This document shows positions 33,996 to 44,330 of a stretch of 64,000 nucleotides of DNA, in pieces (the stretch's first letter is position 1; the number at the start of each line of letters is the position of its first letter). The notes beneath the pieces were generated by a model. The model worked only from the letters and a program-made list of their open reading frames with translations. It searched no databases and was not told where the DNA came from. The DNA comes from Notolepis coatsorum (taxonomy: Eukaryota > Chordata > Actinopteri > Aulopiformes > Paralepididae). The stretch lies in NCBI GenBank assembly GCA_963971535.1, contig OZ020585.1, positions 152,956,103 to 153,020,102 on the forward strand, read 5' to 3'. Made by a program: the position numbers and the translations under genes.

Positions 33996-34310
33996 AACTT
34001 TTGAAGGTATTATTTTGACATGACAAGAAAATTAATACCTCACCCCACATCCTTCTTTCAGATGAGTTTCTATTCCTTACTGTCATCAGTGACCATGACA
34101 CAAGTCCAGTTCACTACCAGCCTGTGACAATCTCTGTCATTGAAAGTCATATCATGATCAGCCTCCCCAGATTTGGTGATTCCTTCCTGTAATGTTTGGA
34201 CTAATCTATGCACTACACCTCAGCTACCCCAAAGCACTTACCAACACCTCAAAAGTGAAACTCATCTGAAATGTCTTGTCATGTCAAAATAATACCTTCA
34301 AAAGTTGCTG
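33996..34310. repeat. Exon duplication framed by an inverted repeat
   Basis: Inverted arms lie at 33996-34027 (AACTTTTGAAGGTATTATTT) and 34275-34307, with an inner pair GATGAGTTTC (about 34063) and GAAACTCATC (about 34258). Between them, 34077-34240 repeats the last SAMD3-like exon (33730-33905) in direct orientation with small deletions. This looks like template-switching or abortive transposition. Confidence 0.85.
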
Positions 34311-34494
34311 TACTACTTTGCAGATGTTCAGCCAATAGGTCCAAACTACTCAATGTACTTTTTTTTTTTTTTTATGTAATATGTTTACATTTGAGAGTTT
34401 TACAGTTAGAATTTTCTTAACCGTCTATAGCATTATTGTCATTTCATCCAAGTAAGTTTTAGAGTTGAAAGAGTTTATGAGAATCTCAAAGGCA

Positions 34495-34965
34495 ACATCC
34501 AAGTCCCAAACGTTTGTTTCTCGAGGAACAATAGGAGGCAATGGGCATAAATGCCACTCTGCTCTGACTGCTTCCATTGCTTGTAGGCAGTGGTAAAGTG
34601 TACTGTATAGTGTTCTCAGTACCGAGTACTGTGTTCTCAGTACAGAGTACTGTAGTGTTCTATAGTTATCATTCTGCAAACATAGCCTGCTCTAAATGAC
34701 GGATGGTGCCTCTGACATTCTGACTAACTCTTTCAATGAAAACACCATCTTGTTCCATGATATAGAACATCATGGAGCAAGTACAGCTGCATTTCCATAC
34801 CTATATGTAGGCATGTCACTATTAACAGTATTGCCAGCTGTATAGCATGTAATGTGGATTGGTATTTTGGTTCCACATTGGCAAGACCCAATATACAGCA
34901 CAAAGTTTGTGAATTTTACATGTGCCAAGCGGATTGACAATTTTCAGATAATCTATACATTTTAT
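34495..34965. repeat. Scrambled fragments of the transposase gene
   Basis: 34503-34590 is a direct partial copy of 29447-29535 (TTTCTCGAGGAACAATAGGA). 34680-34960 is an inverted partial copy of about 28735-29080, including the reverse complement of the coding region around TTCATTGAAAGAGTTGGTCAG. Both are diverged and non-coding. Confidence 0.85.
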
Positions 34966-35480
34966 TCTGTACTGTACATAGATACACTGTGTTATCCCAA
35001 CGGTCACAATAGTTGCCGTCAACATGTTTGCTCATTCTATGACCACACTATACAAATTTTAGTAATTCAGCCAGGATGTAAACAGCTCTGGTCATGTGAC
35101 ACTGCACATATGAGACCCTTTATTATTTCAATATTTGCTGGAAATACATTGATACATCATTCAGTAACATTTTCAGAGCCTTATAACAAACATTATTACA
35201 CTATTGTGACCAGTGGGATTAAATGTGTAATATACATTACATGTATGTACATGTTATAACATGCATGTATTTATTTTATATATATATTTTATATATATAT
35301 ATTCAATTTTAACATTGCCATAATGTTGGAGAGGGCAACACAATGTTTTTGTAAGATAAATAGATGTATACTCTTTGAATAGAAATAAATAAAGAGTTTG
35401 AAGTTGATATAATGTGCTTGTGTAGTTATTTTTCTGTTAACTTATTCACATGGATTTTAAAACTGAACCTTAAGTTATAG
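34966..35480. other. AT-rich spacer
   Basis: No gene was recognised. AATAAATAAAG near 35386 could be a polyadenylation signal. A (TA)n-rich patch occurs at about 35277-35302. Confidence 0.4.
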
Positions 35481-35793
35481 TAACGATAGGTTATGTAGAT
35501 AACCTAGTTATATTAGTATTGGCTGAGCGTCCCGCTCTGAGCCTTATGAGATACCCCTTATCTCCTATGATACCTACTGTATCCCCAACGAACAACTACA
35601 TGCACCCACACCTGTATGGGGCCCCGCCCCTATGGAGGCGTAGCCCATATAACCATGACTCTGGTCACCAAACACCCTTCCTCGCCAAATCCTGTTCCAG
35701 GAAAAAATCCCTCAAGAGGGAACTCAGGGCTGCGCAGAGCGGGACGCTCAGCCAATACTAATATAACTAGGTTATCTACATAACCTATCGTTA
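35481..35793. repeat. Inverted repeat at the DIRS end
   Basis: Arms of about 59 bp (TAACGATAGGTTATGTAGAT ... GCGTCCCGCTCTG, and their complement) around a ~195-bp spacer. DIRS elements carry inverted and split terminal repeats, so this fits their ends, but the matching right terminus was not seen. Confidence 0.85.
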
Positions 35794-38700
35794 TATATCG
35801 TATTTGCTTATCGCATCCCGCTCTGAGCCTTATGAGATATGGGGAAGAGCGGACGCGAGACCCGACAGATGTACCCCCTGAGGACCCGTAAGCCCACATC
35901 AAGGGGTGCGGGGAGCCCTGTCACCCCATCCTTCCTAATGAAGGGGGGGCGCAGTCAACTCCACCTGAATGCGAACAAGAGGGAACCAGAACCCCTTGAA
36001 CACACCGTACAGGCGGAACCACGTGTGACTCAACACACTGTGGCCCATACCCATACACTCCTGCTACCCGACCAAGGACGGGAAGCAGGAAAGGCCACAG
36101 ACCCCAGAACCGCCTGGGAGACAGAACCCCCGGTCATGTCCATGAGGTAAAACCTTACAAAGGGACCCGGGGAGGACCATGAAGCTGCAGCACAGATGTC
36201 CTCCACCGAGGCCCCACCCAGGAGAGTGGCAGAAGCAGCCACACCACGAGTGGAGTGCGCCCTGACGCCCCCAGGGGGATCCTGCCCAGCCAACGTGTAG
36301 CAGAGGGTAATGCCCTCGCACAACCAATGGGACAGGCGCTGCTTCGACAGTGCCTTACCAGCACGAGCCCCACCGTAACAGACAAAAAGCTGGTCGGTAA
36401 CCCTGAAGTCCTGAGTACGGCTGAGGTAAATCCCCAAAGCACGGACTGGACATGACAGGTGAAGGCCCGCATCTAACTCACTAGTGTGAGGAGGAGGACG
36501 AAACGCCTGAACCACAATATCCCGGGAGCGGAAGGAACTCCGGATATTCTTAGGCACGAAAGCAGGATTAGGTCACAGAGTGGCACCGCAATCGGTTCGA
36601 AAAGACAGGCACTCTGGACGTACCGAGAGAGCACAGAGCTCACCTACGCGTTTAGCGGAAGTGACAGCCAGTAGGAACGCGGTCTTGAAGGACAGCTGTC
36701 CCAACGGCGCCTGCTCGAGCGGCTCAAACGGGGCCAAGGACAACCGACCGAGGACCAATTGAAGATCCCAAGTCGGAGCCAAGGAGCGTTGCACCGGCTT
36801 AACGCGTCGAGCGCCAAGCAGGAAACGCTTCACAAGAGGGTGGCTGAACAAGACATCCCCTCAAACCCCTCATGATAGGAGGATATAGCTGCTGCATATA
36901 CCCTCACCGTCGAAGCCGACAGTCTATCAAGGAGAGACTGGAGGTAACTAAGGACAGCATCCAGGGGGCAGGAGACTGAGTCCCGGCCCCCCGCCTTACA
37001 CCACACTTGGAACATACGTCATCTGCCCGCGTATGCCTGCAGCCCTGCGGCCCTCAACGTACCTGTCCCAACAACTGACCTAACAGATGTATGGGGAAGA
37101 ATCCCTGGCGGCACGGCATCGGTCCCAGACCTGCCTGGCCATGTCCAGACGTAATCCTCACCCGTCAGGATGAGGACCGCCCCGCGACAGTACACCTGCA
37201 CCCACATTCTCCCTGCCGGGGATGTGGGGAGCCCTCAGGCCGCGCAGATGGAGGACGCCCATAGCCAGCCGCCCGCCGCCTGGTGCAGACAGGGGGAGCG
37301 TACTCCTCCCTGTCTGTCGATACACGACACTGACGTCGTATCGTCCGTCCTGATCAACACCATTTGTGGACCAGAAGGACCGCTTTCAACACCAACACAT
37401 TGAACATAGCACAGACCGGGCAGCATGGTTTGCCAGCTGCCCCCTACTGCGTTGGCCCGACTCGTCACCAGCGAGGGAGGCGTCGGTGAAAACACGACGT
37501 GAGACAGCGCCGTAACCGTCCTAGGACGGAACCTCCCAAGCGTGTTGACAACACACTCTGAGATGGATGCCCATAGCCCTCAAACCGTTGACTGGGAAGA
37601 GGAGTACTCTACATCCAGTCTACAGCAACCCCAGGCTGGTAGAGACCTGCCTGGTACGAGACCTGACGATCCACCTTGGCCGCGAAGGACCAGAACGTCA
37701 TCAGGGCAGAACACTCCGTAACCCCTGACGACGCAGAGGCCCCAGTGCGGCCTCCACGCACTTGGTGAAGATGCGGGGAGCCAGAGAAAACCGAACGGCA
37801 GCCTCTGGTACTCATACGCTAACCCTGCAAAGGAAGCGTAGGTAAGCCCTAGGATGGAAGATCGGAGATGCGCATACGCATCCTACAGGTCTATGGAGGA
37901 GAACCAGACCCCCACCTGACAGTGTTCAACAGGTAGGAGACGATCCAAAAAATGCTGAACCTTCCCATGGGACAGGTCCAGCCTGGGTCTTACACCCCTC
38001 CCTCCCGACTTCTCAGGCAGAGAACACCGGGAGGAGAACGCCACGACGATGGCTTGCTTCGTCCACAGAGATTGGATCTCGTTGACCAGAGCTGTCACTG
38101 CTGGAGACCCTGACAATAGGGTCTGTACCAAACCTGAAAACGGGTGGGGTTGTGTAAACACAAGTCCCCGCCTCAGCGTTCTCTCCATCCACCTCGACAT
38201 ATGGTACTGCCGTAGTCATATGTGACGACACTCCCAACGCACCCGCCGTCACGTGGCGCAGGTCCGCCAGGAACTGTAGATAGTTGGCCCGGTCCCCCCG
38301 CTGTGCGTAGCCAACCCTGGAACCGTGCGAGCAGCGTGTTCCGTGTCGGAACATCTGACCCTGACACCACCCACGAGGCAATCGCACCCAAGGGGGAACC
38401 CCGACAGACAGGGCCGGTCTGATACGGGGGGCTTCCGATGAAAAAAGCCCCCCTACTGAACACCCCTCCAGAACATGCTGAGGAGTTGTTCTGCAGCCGG
38501 ACATGCAAGGTGTAAGGCCCCCATGGGTTCCTACACACCGTAGCCCTGCAGCGATATTACTACCACCCCAAATCACGTGTGCCTGCGACCACTTGCCAAT
38601 ATTTCAGGAGTGGGAGGCACCAACATGATACCTGGCCTGGCGAAGGCGAGGCCGGGGAAGCCTGCACTGTGTGCCTCAAAAGGTTTCGAGCCCCCCTGCT

Positions 38701-39300
38701 GACAACACTTAAGTTGACAGACATAACACCAGGCTCAACCAACACAGCTCAAGGTGTGGGAGCCGCTTGACAGCACAACATTCTCACGGACAGACCCAGG
38801 CTCAGCCATCAACTGGGTGTCAGCCCCTGTCCCCATGAGAAGCGAAAGGGGGGCCGCTCGCGCATCAACGAAGGCACGCGGCACGCAGCCAAAGGAAACA
38901 ATCAGAGCCCACTTTTTCCGCTGGTGTTGGGGAAGGGAGTGATCGGAGAGCGGGCTGCTCGCGGCAGGACGGTGACGGCTTGTTTGTTCAAGCCGAACCC
39001 ATCCTACATGGCCGATCCCTCCGCCGCCAAGGCTGTCGGCCTTGTGGACACCTGTCGAATCAACGCCCAGGATACCTCCGGCGGGGGAAAACATGGCCGC
39101 CTGTCGAGGGCCTCGTCATCGCCACTGACGAGGCCGTGCTCTCTCTTCTTCTGGCTGCGCGGTGTGAGGCGGTGTAGGGCCTAGGACAATACCGCCCGCG
39201 CTCCAGCAGAAGACCAAAATCCCCTGCGGAGAGGGGAACCCTGAGCGGTTATAGCTTGCGGCTGGGTCAAAGCTAATAACGTCAACAACCTTGCGCGATG
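35481..39300 (-). mobile_element. Decayed DIRS-type retroelement
   Basis: Minus-strand element. Parts from right to left: a gag-like Gly/Ser/Pro-rich region (about 38.2-39.2 kb); a reverse-transcriptase start with the DIRS-like block QTLLSGSPAVTALVNEIQSL (about 37.9-38.2 kb); an RNase H-like region (about 37.2-37.6 kb); and a tyrosine recombinase (about 36.0-37.0 kb) with LRAHSTRG-type box (here VRAHSTRGVAAS) and EDICAAASW...FVRFY, characteristic of fish DIRS elements. The left end has an inverted repeat (35481-35539 with 35735-35793) and a short direct repeat CATCCCGCTCTGAGCC. The right edge is approximate. It is broken in many places (roughly ten or more) and old. Confidence 0.85.
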
Positions 39301-39880
39301 TGTCGACGTCGGCTGGCCCTCAAGGCCCCGCCACCAGACACCATTTTTTTAATAGAAAAAAACAGCAATTCGAACACAGTTCTAATCGTTGCCAATTCCA
39401 TACCGTGGCAGTACAAGCTTTAACAGCCCACCAGCCACTCGCCAGGCCGACCCACCCATGGTGTCAAAAACAAAGGACTGATGTTAACACGGAGCACCAG
39501 TGGTGGTTGCAAACAGCAACCTCCACTGTGGTGTGCACCATGAAAGGGTTAAATGAATAAAAGAACTAAACCACAAAATACTGTAGAATGAGCAAACCCA
39601 TACACACAACGTTAAGGGGAGGCGGACCAGAGCGAACTAGTCCCGCCTTCATTCAAAATATTCACAACAGCACACCAGCCCTAGCTTAGCCCATTTACCA
39701 AAAAAGGTAAACAAAGCCCCCCCCGCACTACTTCCCCAGTATACCGATTGACCGTCAGTATGAATGGTTGAGAGGAGAGAAAACTGTAGCAAGACAGACC
39801 TTCTCATAGCAGAGTGACAGAACGAAACAATAGCCCACTACACAGGGCCGCCTCAGGGGGTGGGGGGCCTCGCGTTTGAT
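39301..39880. other. Spacer with a piggyBac-like terminus
   Basis: At 39483-39552 a short imperfect palindrome (CCAGTGGTGGTTGC / GCAACCTCCACTGTGG) ends in CATGAAAGGGTTAA, the reverse complement of the TTAACCCTTTCATG terminus common in piggyBac-type elements of fish. No second end was found. The rest is unassigned. Confidence 0.45.
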
Positions 39881-39978
39881 AGATTGATTGATTGGTTTGA
39901 TTGATTGATTGTTTTGTTGGTTGTTTGATTGATTGATTGATTGACAGTCCGACTGACTGACAGTCCGACTGACTGACA
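39877..39978. repeat. GATT-type and GACT-type simple repeats
   Basis: (TTGATTGA)-type tetranucleotide runs at about 39877-39944 are followed by two units of GACAGTCCGACTGACTGA. Confidence 0.95.
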
Positions 39979-39979
39979 A

Positions 39980-40455
39980 ACTTGAAATGCAGTAATACTA
40001 TTATATCGATCAGATGGGAATATATTGTATTGATCAGGTTAGTAGATATTGTACCGATCAGGTATTATAGATCATGTGCATGCAATAAACTAAACAAAAA
40101 ACATTTCGATTGTTTATCATTCATGTACTGTGCATAATCTGCTCCTGTGTTGTAGACACTGTGTTGCTCTGTACCTACCTGTTTTCCAATTTATTCGTCC
40201 ATACATGATAAACACATTCATAAAGTAATAATATCTTGTATTGATAATATATCAATTAGTTTCACCTGGAAATACTACTACCTTATCAACCACCATGCCT
40301 GGCGCTAATGAACAAGTAAGTTATAACTACTGGTGTAGGTCCAGAAAACATTATTATAAAATACAGAATACTTTACAATGCAGAAAACTTGAAACTTTGA
40401 TGACATGAACATTTTTATTGCAAAATATGTTCAATAAACTGGGTGACAAGTCATC
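39980..40455. other. Unassigned AT-rich stretch
   Basis: Three spaced GATCAG-containing units (about 40008-40060). No gene was recognised. Confidence 0.4.
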
Positions 40456-41452
40456 TGGTAACATTCACAGTATAACATTATGGTAATTTACCAAGACAAT
40501 ACCTTATAAAAAGTGAACACTGGCTGATGATAATCAACCATTGTTTCAGTGCATTTAGGAGTTTGCTGGTAACATTCACAGTATAGGATTATGGTAATTT
40601 ACCAAGACAATACCTTATAAAAAGTGAACACTGGAGGATAATCAACCATTGTTTCAGTGCATTTAGAAGTTTGCTGGTAACATTCACAGTATATGATTAT
40701 GGTAATTTACCAAGACAATACCTTATAAAAAGTGAACACTGGCTGATGATAACCAACCATTGTTTCAGTGCATTTAGAAGTTTGCTGGTAACATTCACAG
40801 TATAGGATTATGGTAATTTACCAAGACAATACCTTATAAAAAGTGAACACTGGAGGATAACCAACCATTGTTTCAGTGCATTTAGAAGTTTGCTGGTAAC
40901 ATTCACAGTATAGGATTATGGTAATTTACAAAGACAATACCTTATAAAAAGTGAACACTGGAGGATAACCAACCATTGTTTCAGTGCATTTAGAAGTTTG
41001 CTGGTAACATTCACAGTATAGGATTATGGTAATTTACCAAGACAATACCTTATAAAAAGTGAACACTGGAGGATAACCAACCATTGTTTCAGTGCATTTA
41101 GAAGTTTGCTGGTAACATTCACAGTATAGGATTATGGTAATTTACCAAGACAATACCTTATAAAAAGTGAACACTGGAGTATAACCAACCATTGTTTCAG
41201 TGCATTTAGAAGTTTGCTGGTAACATTCACAGTATAGGATTATGGTAATTTACCAAGACAATACCTTATAAAAAGTGAACACTGGAGGATAACCAACCAT
41301 TGTTTCAGTGCATTTAGAAGTTTGCTGGTAACATTCACAGTATAGGATTATGGTAATTTACCAAGACAATACCTTATAAAAAGTGAACACTGGAGGATAA
41401 CCAACCATTGTTTCAGTGCATTTAGAAGTTTGCTGGTAACATTCACAGTACA
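40456..41452. repeat. 108-bp tandem repeat (minisatellite)
   Basis: About nine head-to-tail units. The landmark GTTTGCTGGTAAC falls at 40561, 40669, 40780, 40888, 40996, 41104, 41212, 41320 and 41428, so the period is 108 bp with one 111-bp unit carrying an extra CTGATGA-type insertion. The units are very similar, including TAATTTACCAAGACAATACC, implying recent amplification or gene conversion. The last unit runs into unrelated sequence at about 41452. No coding potential. Confidence 0.97.
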
Positions 41453-41740
41453 GGCACGTCACATGAACTACAGGGCATATCTTACTTGGTCTCTCGCATC
41501 GATGACTGCATTGTCCATTGATAAATGGATGAAGCGCCAGATGATCTGTGGACCAAAAAATATCCAATACATGCTTCCAAATTATATAAATAAGAGGCCA
41601 ATGGACTGCATTAGAAAAGTGTGGTATGTTACCTACAGTATATACTTTTATAAACTGGGTGACTGTCAGCAACCATTGGTTCTGTGCAAACGGTAAAAAT
41701 GAGGGGGGAAAAAGATAAATAAAAAAATAAACTATATACA
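41453..41740. other. Short unassigned stretch
   Basis: No gene was recognised. It ends in a short ACACAC run that supplied the target of the next element. Confidence 0.4.
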
Positions 41741-43938
41741 CACACAATCATGGCCGTAGCCAGCTATGAGGTCACCGAGGTCCGGACCTCGGTAACTATT
41801 TGTAACTATTAAAAAAAAAAAAAAAAAAAACGTCAACGACCGGCCCACTACTAGGCTGAGACATCGGCCCATTGGTACTGACTGATACTGGGCTGGCCCA
41901 ATCACATCTCTTACTAAGCACCCCCCCCCCCCCCCCCCCCGCCAGTCGTGCAGGTATATGACTGAGAGGGGGGCTGGTACATGACTGAGATGGGGCTGGT
42001 ACATGACTGAGAGGGGGCTGTGGTACATGACTGAGAGGGGGCTGGTACATGACTGAGAGGGGCTGGTACATGACTGAGAGGGGCTGGTACATGACTGAGA
42101 GGGGGCTGTGGTACATGACTGAGAGGGGGCTGTGGTACATGACTGAGAGGGGGCTGGCTGGTACATGACTGAGAGGGGGCTGGTACATGACTGAGAGAGG
42201 GCTGGTACATGACTGAGAGGGGGCTGGTATACATGACTGAGAGGGGGGCTGGTATACATGACTGAGAGGGGGCTGTGGTACATGACTGAGATGGGGCTAT
42301 GGTACATGACTGAGATGGGGCTGTGGTACATGACTGAGAGGAGGCTGGTACATGACTGAGAGGGGGCTGGTACATGACTGAGAGGGGGCTGGTACATGAC
42401 TGAGAGGGGGCTGGTACATGACTGAGAGGGGGCTGGTACATGACTGAGAGGGGGCTGGTACATGACTGAGAGGGGGCTGGTACATGACTCAGATGGGGCT
42501 GTGGTACATGACTGAGAGGGGCTGGCTGGTACATGACTGAGAGGGGCTGGTACATGACTGAGAGGGGGCTGGTACCATGTATTGGGCATCATTGTAGGTC
42601 AAACCATTAAAAAGTTAATTTCCACGGCAGCCATTTTGGATTTTGGTCTCTCACAAATTTCCCCCGCCTTTTTAAAAAATCCATTGAGAAACGAAGTGCC
42701 ACAGATGACCCAACTACTAGGTCCATATCGTATCATCATAATATTATTTTTTAAATCATTAGGATAAGGGTTCCCTTGATAAAGATGCATGAAAAGGCTG
42801 TATAATATACAACACCAGTAGCTCAACTGCAAAAACTGCTTTTTTATTTGATTAGATTTATTTGGAAATTAAAAAACACATCATGAAAACAAATGATCTT
42901 GACCAATTTGTATTCCTGAGGATATCACCTAAAAGCATTCATTAACAAGCATTAACACTTATTTCCAAGGTGGTCCTCGATGGAAGACATAAAAACACAG
43001 CACATTATAGCCTACTCAACTGCAAATTTTTTCTCAACTGCAAAAATGTATACCTACTTATGTATTAGCCTACATGGAAAAACACATTCACAACAGGCAG
43101 CAAAGTTTGTTTTCAGCCAAGTATGGTAATAAGGTAACTATTAGGATATATATGGTATGGATTACTTACTCTTAATAACTTATTACTATCTGTGGTAGCT
43201 CTAGTCTCCACCTACACAAATTGTTTTTGTGCTGTCCATTGATCATGCACCTTCACGTGGTAGGCACATAGGTCAAACTCCCCAAACAAACACACCATTG
43301 ATTTAATTGCCATATAAGATGAATATAAAACAAGAAGGTGATCTATTAACTGTGTAAACCTTATGCAATATTCATCATTGATATTTGAATACTTGAAATC
43401 TGTATGAACTGAGTAGTTAGTATCAAATGAAATAAGATGGAACTGCTCCATGCATTCATTGAATAAACAACTATTTTCTCATTACCAGTATGGTATTGTT
43501 TAAATTGTACAGCTTTTTGCACATCTTTGTCAGGGGATTCCAACAATTCTGGACCTGAATGTACCAGTTAATTGTAATCATCTCTCTCCTTATGTCTAGT
43601 CAAGCCAGGTTGTGGAGGAGAGAGACAGGGATGAACAGGCTATAGACTACGTTGCCCATCCTGAGCCTGCTATGATGCAGGTGTTTTTACATCACCACCC
43701 AAAACAAGATTCAGCCAAGAGCGAGTGAGTACACTGGTCCACTTGTCCCTGGCACTTACTACCCAGCTTTGTAATGGGTTGGGGGGGGGAATAGTACAGT
43801 AGGTACGCATATTTAAGGGGACCGTAAGGATGGTGTACTGGTGGGTGGTGTCCGACCGATTATAGTGGGCCGGTCTGGGCCAAAAAAATAAATGGACCTC
43901 CCTAATTTCTAAACCCTGGCTACGGCCCTGCACACAAT
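41741..43938. mobile_element. Non-autonomous hAT element, 2.2 kb, with 8-bp TSD
   Basis: The element is 41749-43930 (2182 bp). The termini CATGGCCGTAGCCAG and CTGGCTACGGCCCTG are inverted repeats with one mismatch, of the CAGGGCCGTAGCC type used by hAT elements. The TSD CACACAAT is at 41741-41748 and 43931-43938. The interior contains a poly-A run, a poly-C run, and a ~620-bp tandem array (41954-42575). No transposase motif was found in the frames up to 90 residues that I inspected, so it is non-autonomous or internally replaced. Confidence 0.88.
41954..42575. repeat. ~22-bp tandem array
   Basis: About 27 units of GGGGCTGGTACATGACTGAG and close variants (some with GGGGCTGTGGTACATGACTGA). The 286- and 213-residue minus frames here read as SQSCTSPLSVMYQPPLSHV repeats. 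They are open because the unit lacks stops in those frames, and they are not credible genes. Confidence 0.97.
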
Positions 43939-43983
43939 GCAAATTATGAATGGAGTCGATACAGCTAGATCGCTAACATAACG

Positions 43984-44095
43984 TCTCATCTGCAAGTGGT
44001 CCAAACATGCCTATGCAATATCGACAACCGTGGCCCAAATACATGTGTTCAACGCATTTGTCTTGTACAGAAAACAGTGCAACTACCCATACACT
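43984..44095 (+). pseudogene. Diverged piggyBac transposase scrap
   Basis: A plus-strand frame reads CKWSKHAYAISTTVAQIHVF then NAFVLYRKQCNYPY. This aligns with the GKWTKKFVMYLIQICMFNAF..LYKKKH segment of the transposase encoded on the minus strand at 44330-45706. It is short and diverged, followed directly by a microsatellite, and in opposite orientation to the main gene. Confidence 0.65.
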
Positions 44096-44170
44096 ATACT
44101 ATACTATACTATACTATACTATACTATACTATACTATACTATACTATACTATACTATACTATACTACACT
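44093..44170. repeat. (ATACT)n microsatellite
   Basis: About 15 pentanucleotide units of ACTAT with a few changes near the right end. Confidence 0.98.
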
Positions 44171-44245
44171 ACACTATACTATACTACTCTCAGCTAGCTA
44201 TACTATGTACCGGTACACATGGTTCTGTCTGTATCACACAATTAT

Positions 44246-44330
44246 GGATTATTTAGAAGTAATCTGTACTTCTGTGTGCCGGATTATTTAGAAGTAGTCT
44301 GTACTTCTGTATGACAACTAATAAAGAAAC
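44246..44330 (+). mobile_element. L2-type LINE 3'-tail scrap with 35-bp duplication
   Basis: TCTGTACTTCTGTATGACAA followed by CTAATAAAGAAACT matches the 3' tail of the LINE copies at 174-1690 and 13383-15443. The unit GGATTATTTAGAAGTA through ACTTCTGT occurs twice (44246 and 44281). The scrap abuts the stop codon of the piggyBac gene. Confidence 0.75.

Larger units (their letters stand above)
30635..33996 (+). pseudogene. SAMD3-like multi-exon gene with PB1-like N-terminus, broken
   Basis: Exon 1 (30635-31590) encodes MILRVVETDRARKFKLSSRP and LLYEDPDFDGKLTSL, a PB1-like fold, then the SAMD3-like body (WPPGPFPVPTF, LWPAFKMESE), ending at a donor GTAATA. Exon 2 (about 31891-32058) encodes ITNQNLPNTFYAELDRHLPR. 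Exon 3 (32307 onward) encodes RRTTVLHALP, is split by a 999-bp transposon, and resumes with VYLHEVVSGFFKTC to a donor GTGAGT at about 33411. The last exon (33683-33996) encodes FGLIYALHLSYPKGLTNSFEF and ends in a stop. In-frame stops occur in exon 1 (near 30752) and exon 2 (near 32037). This matches a large fish family annotated as SAM-domain-containing protein 3-like, though no SAM domain is visible here. Function unknown. Confidence 0.7.
25469..34960 (+). mobile_element. CACTA-like unit encoding TNP2-type transposase and SAMD3-like protein
   Basis: The left edge CACTGTAAACCC at 25469 is a CACTG-type terminus as used by fish CACTA (EnSpm) elements, followed by a duplicated ~225-bp subterminal block. 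Inside, in one orientation, lie a transposase-like gene (27668-30332) and a SAMD3-like gene (30635-33996). The right part (34000-34960) is rearranged, with a direct duplication of the last exon, an inverted repeat, and an inverted fragment of the transposase gene. A matching right-hand CAGTG terminus was not found, so the right edge is uncertain. Treating the two genes as one mobile unit is inference; an alternative is a host-gene cluster derived from a transposon. Confidence 0.5.

Noticed and set aside
40456-41452. CRISPR-like array
   Set aside because: The 108-bp units are contiguous with no unique spacers, and the host is an animal. It is a minisatellite.
41732-42592. 286-, 213- and 130-codon minus-strand frames
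   Set aside because: They are products of the ~22-bp tandem repeat, which lacks stops in those frames. Composition is entirely repeat-driven.
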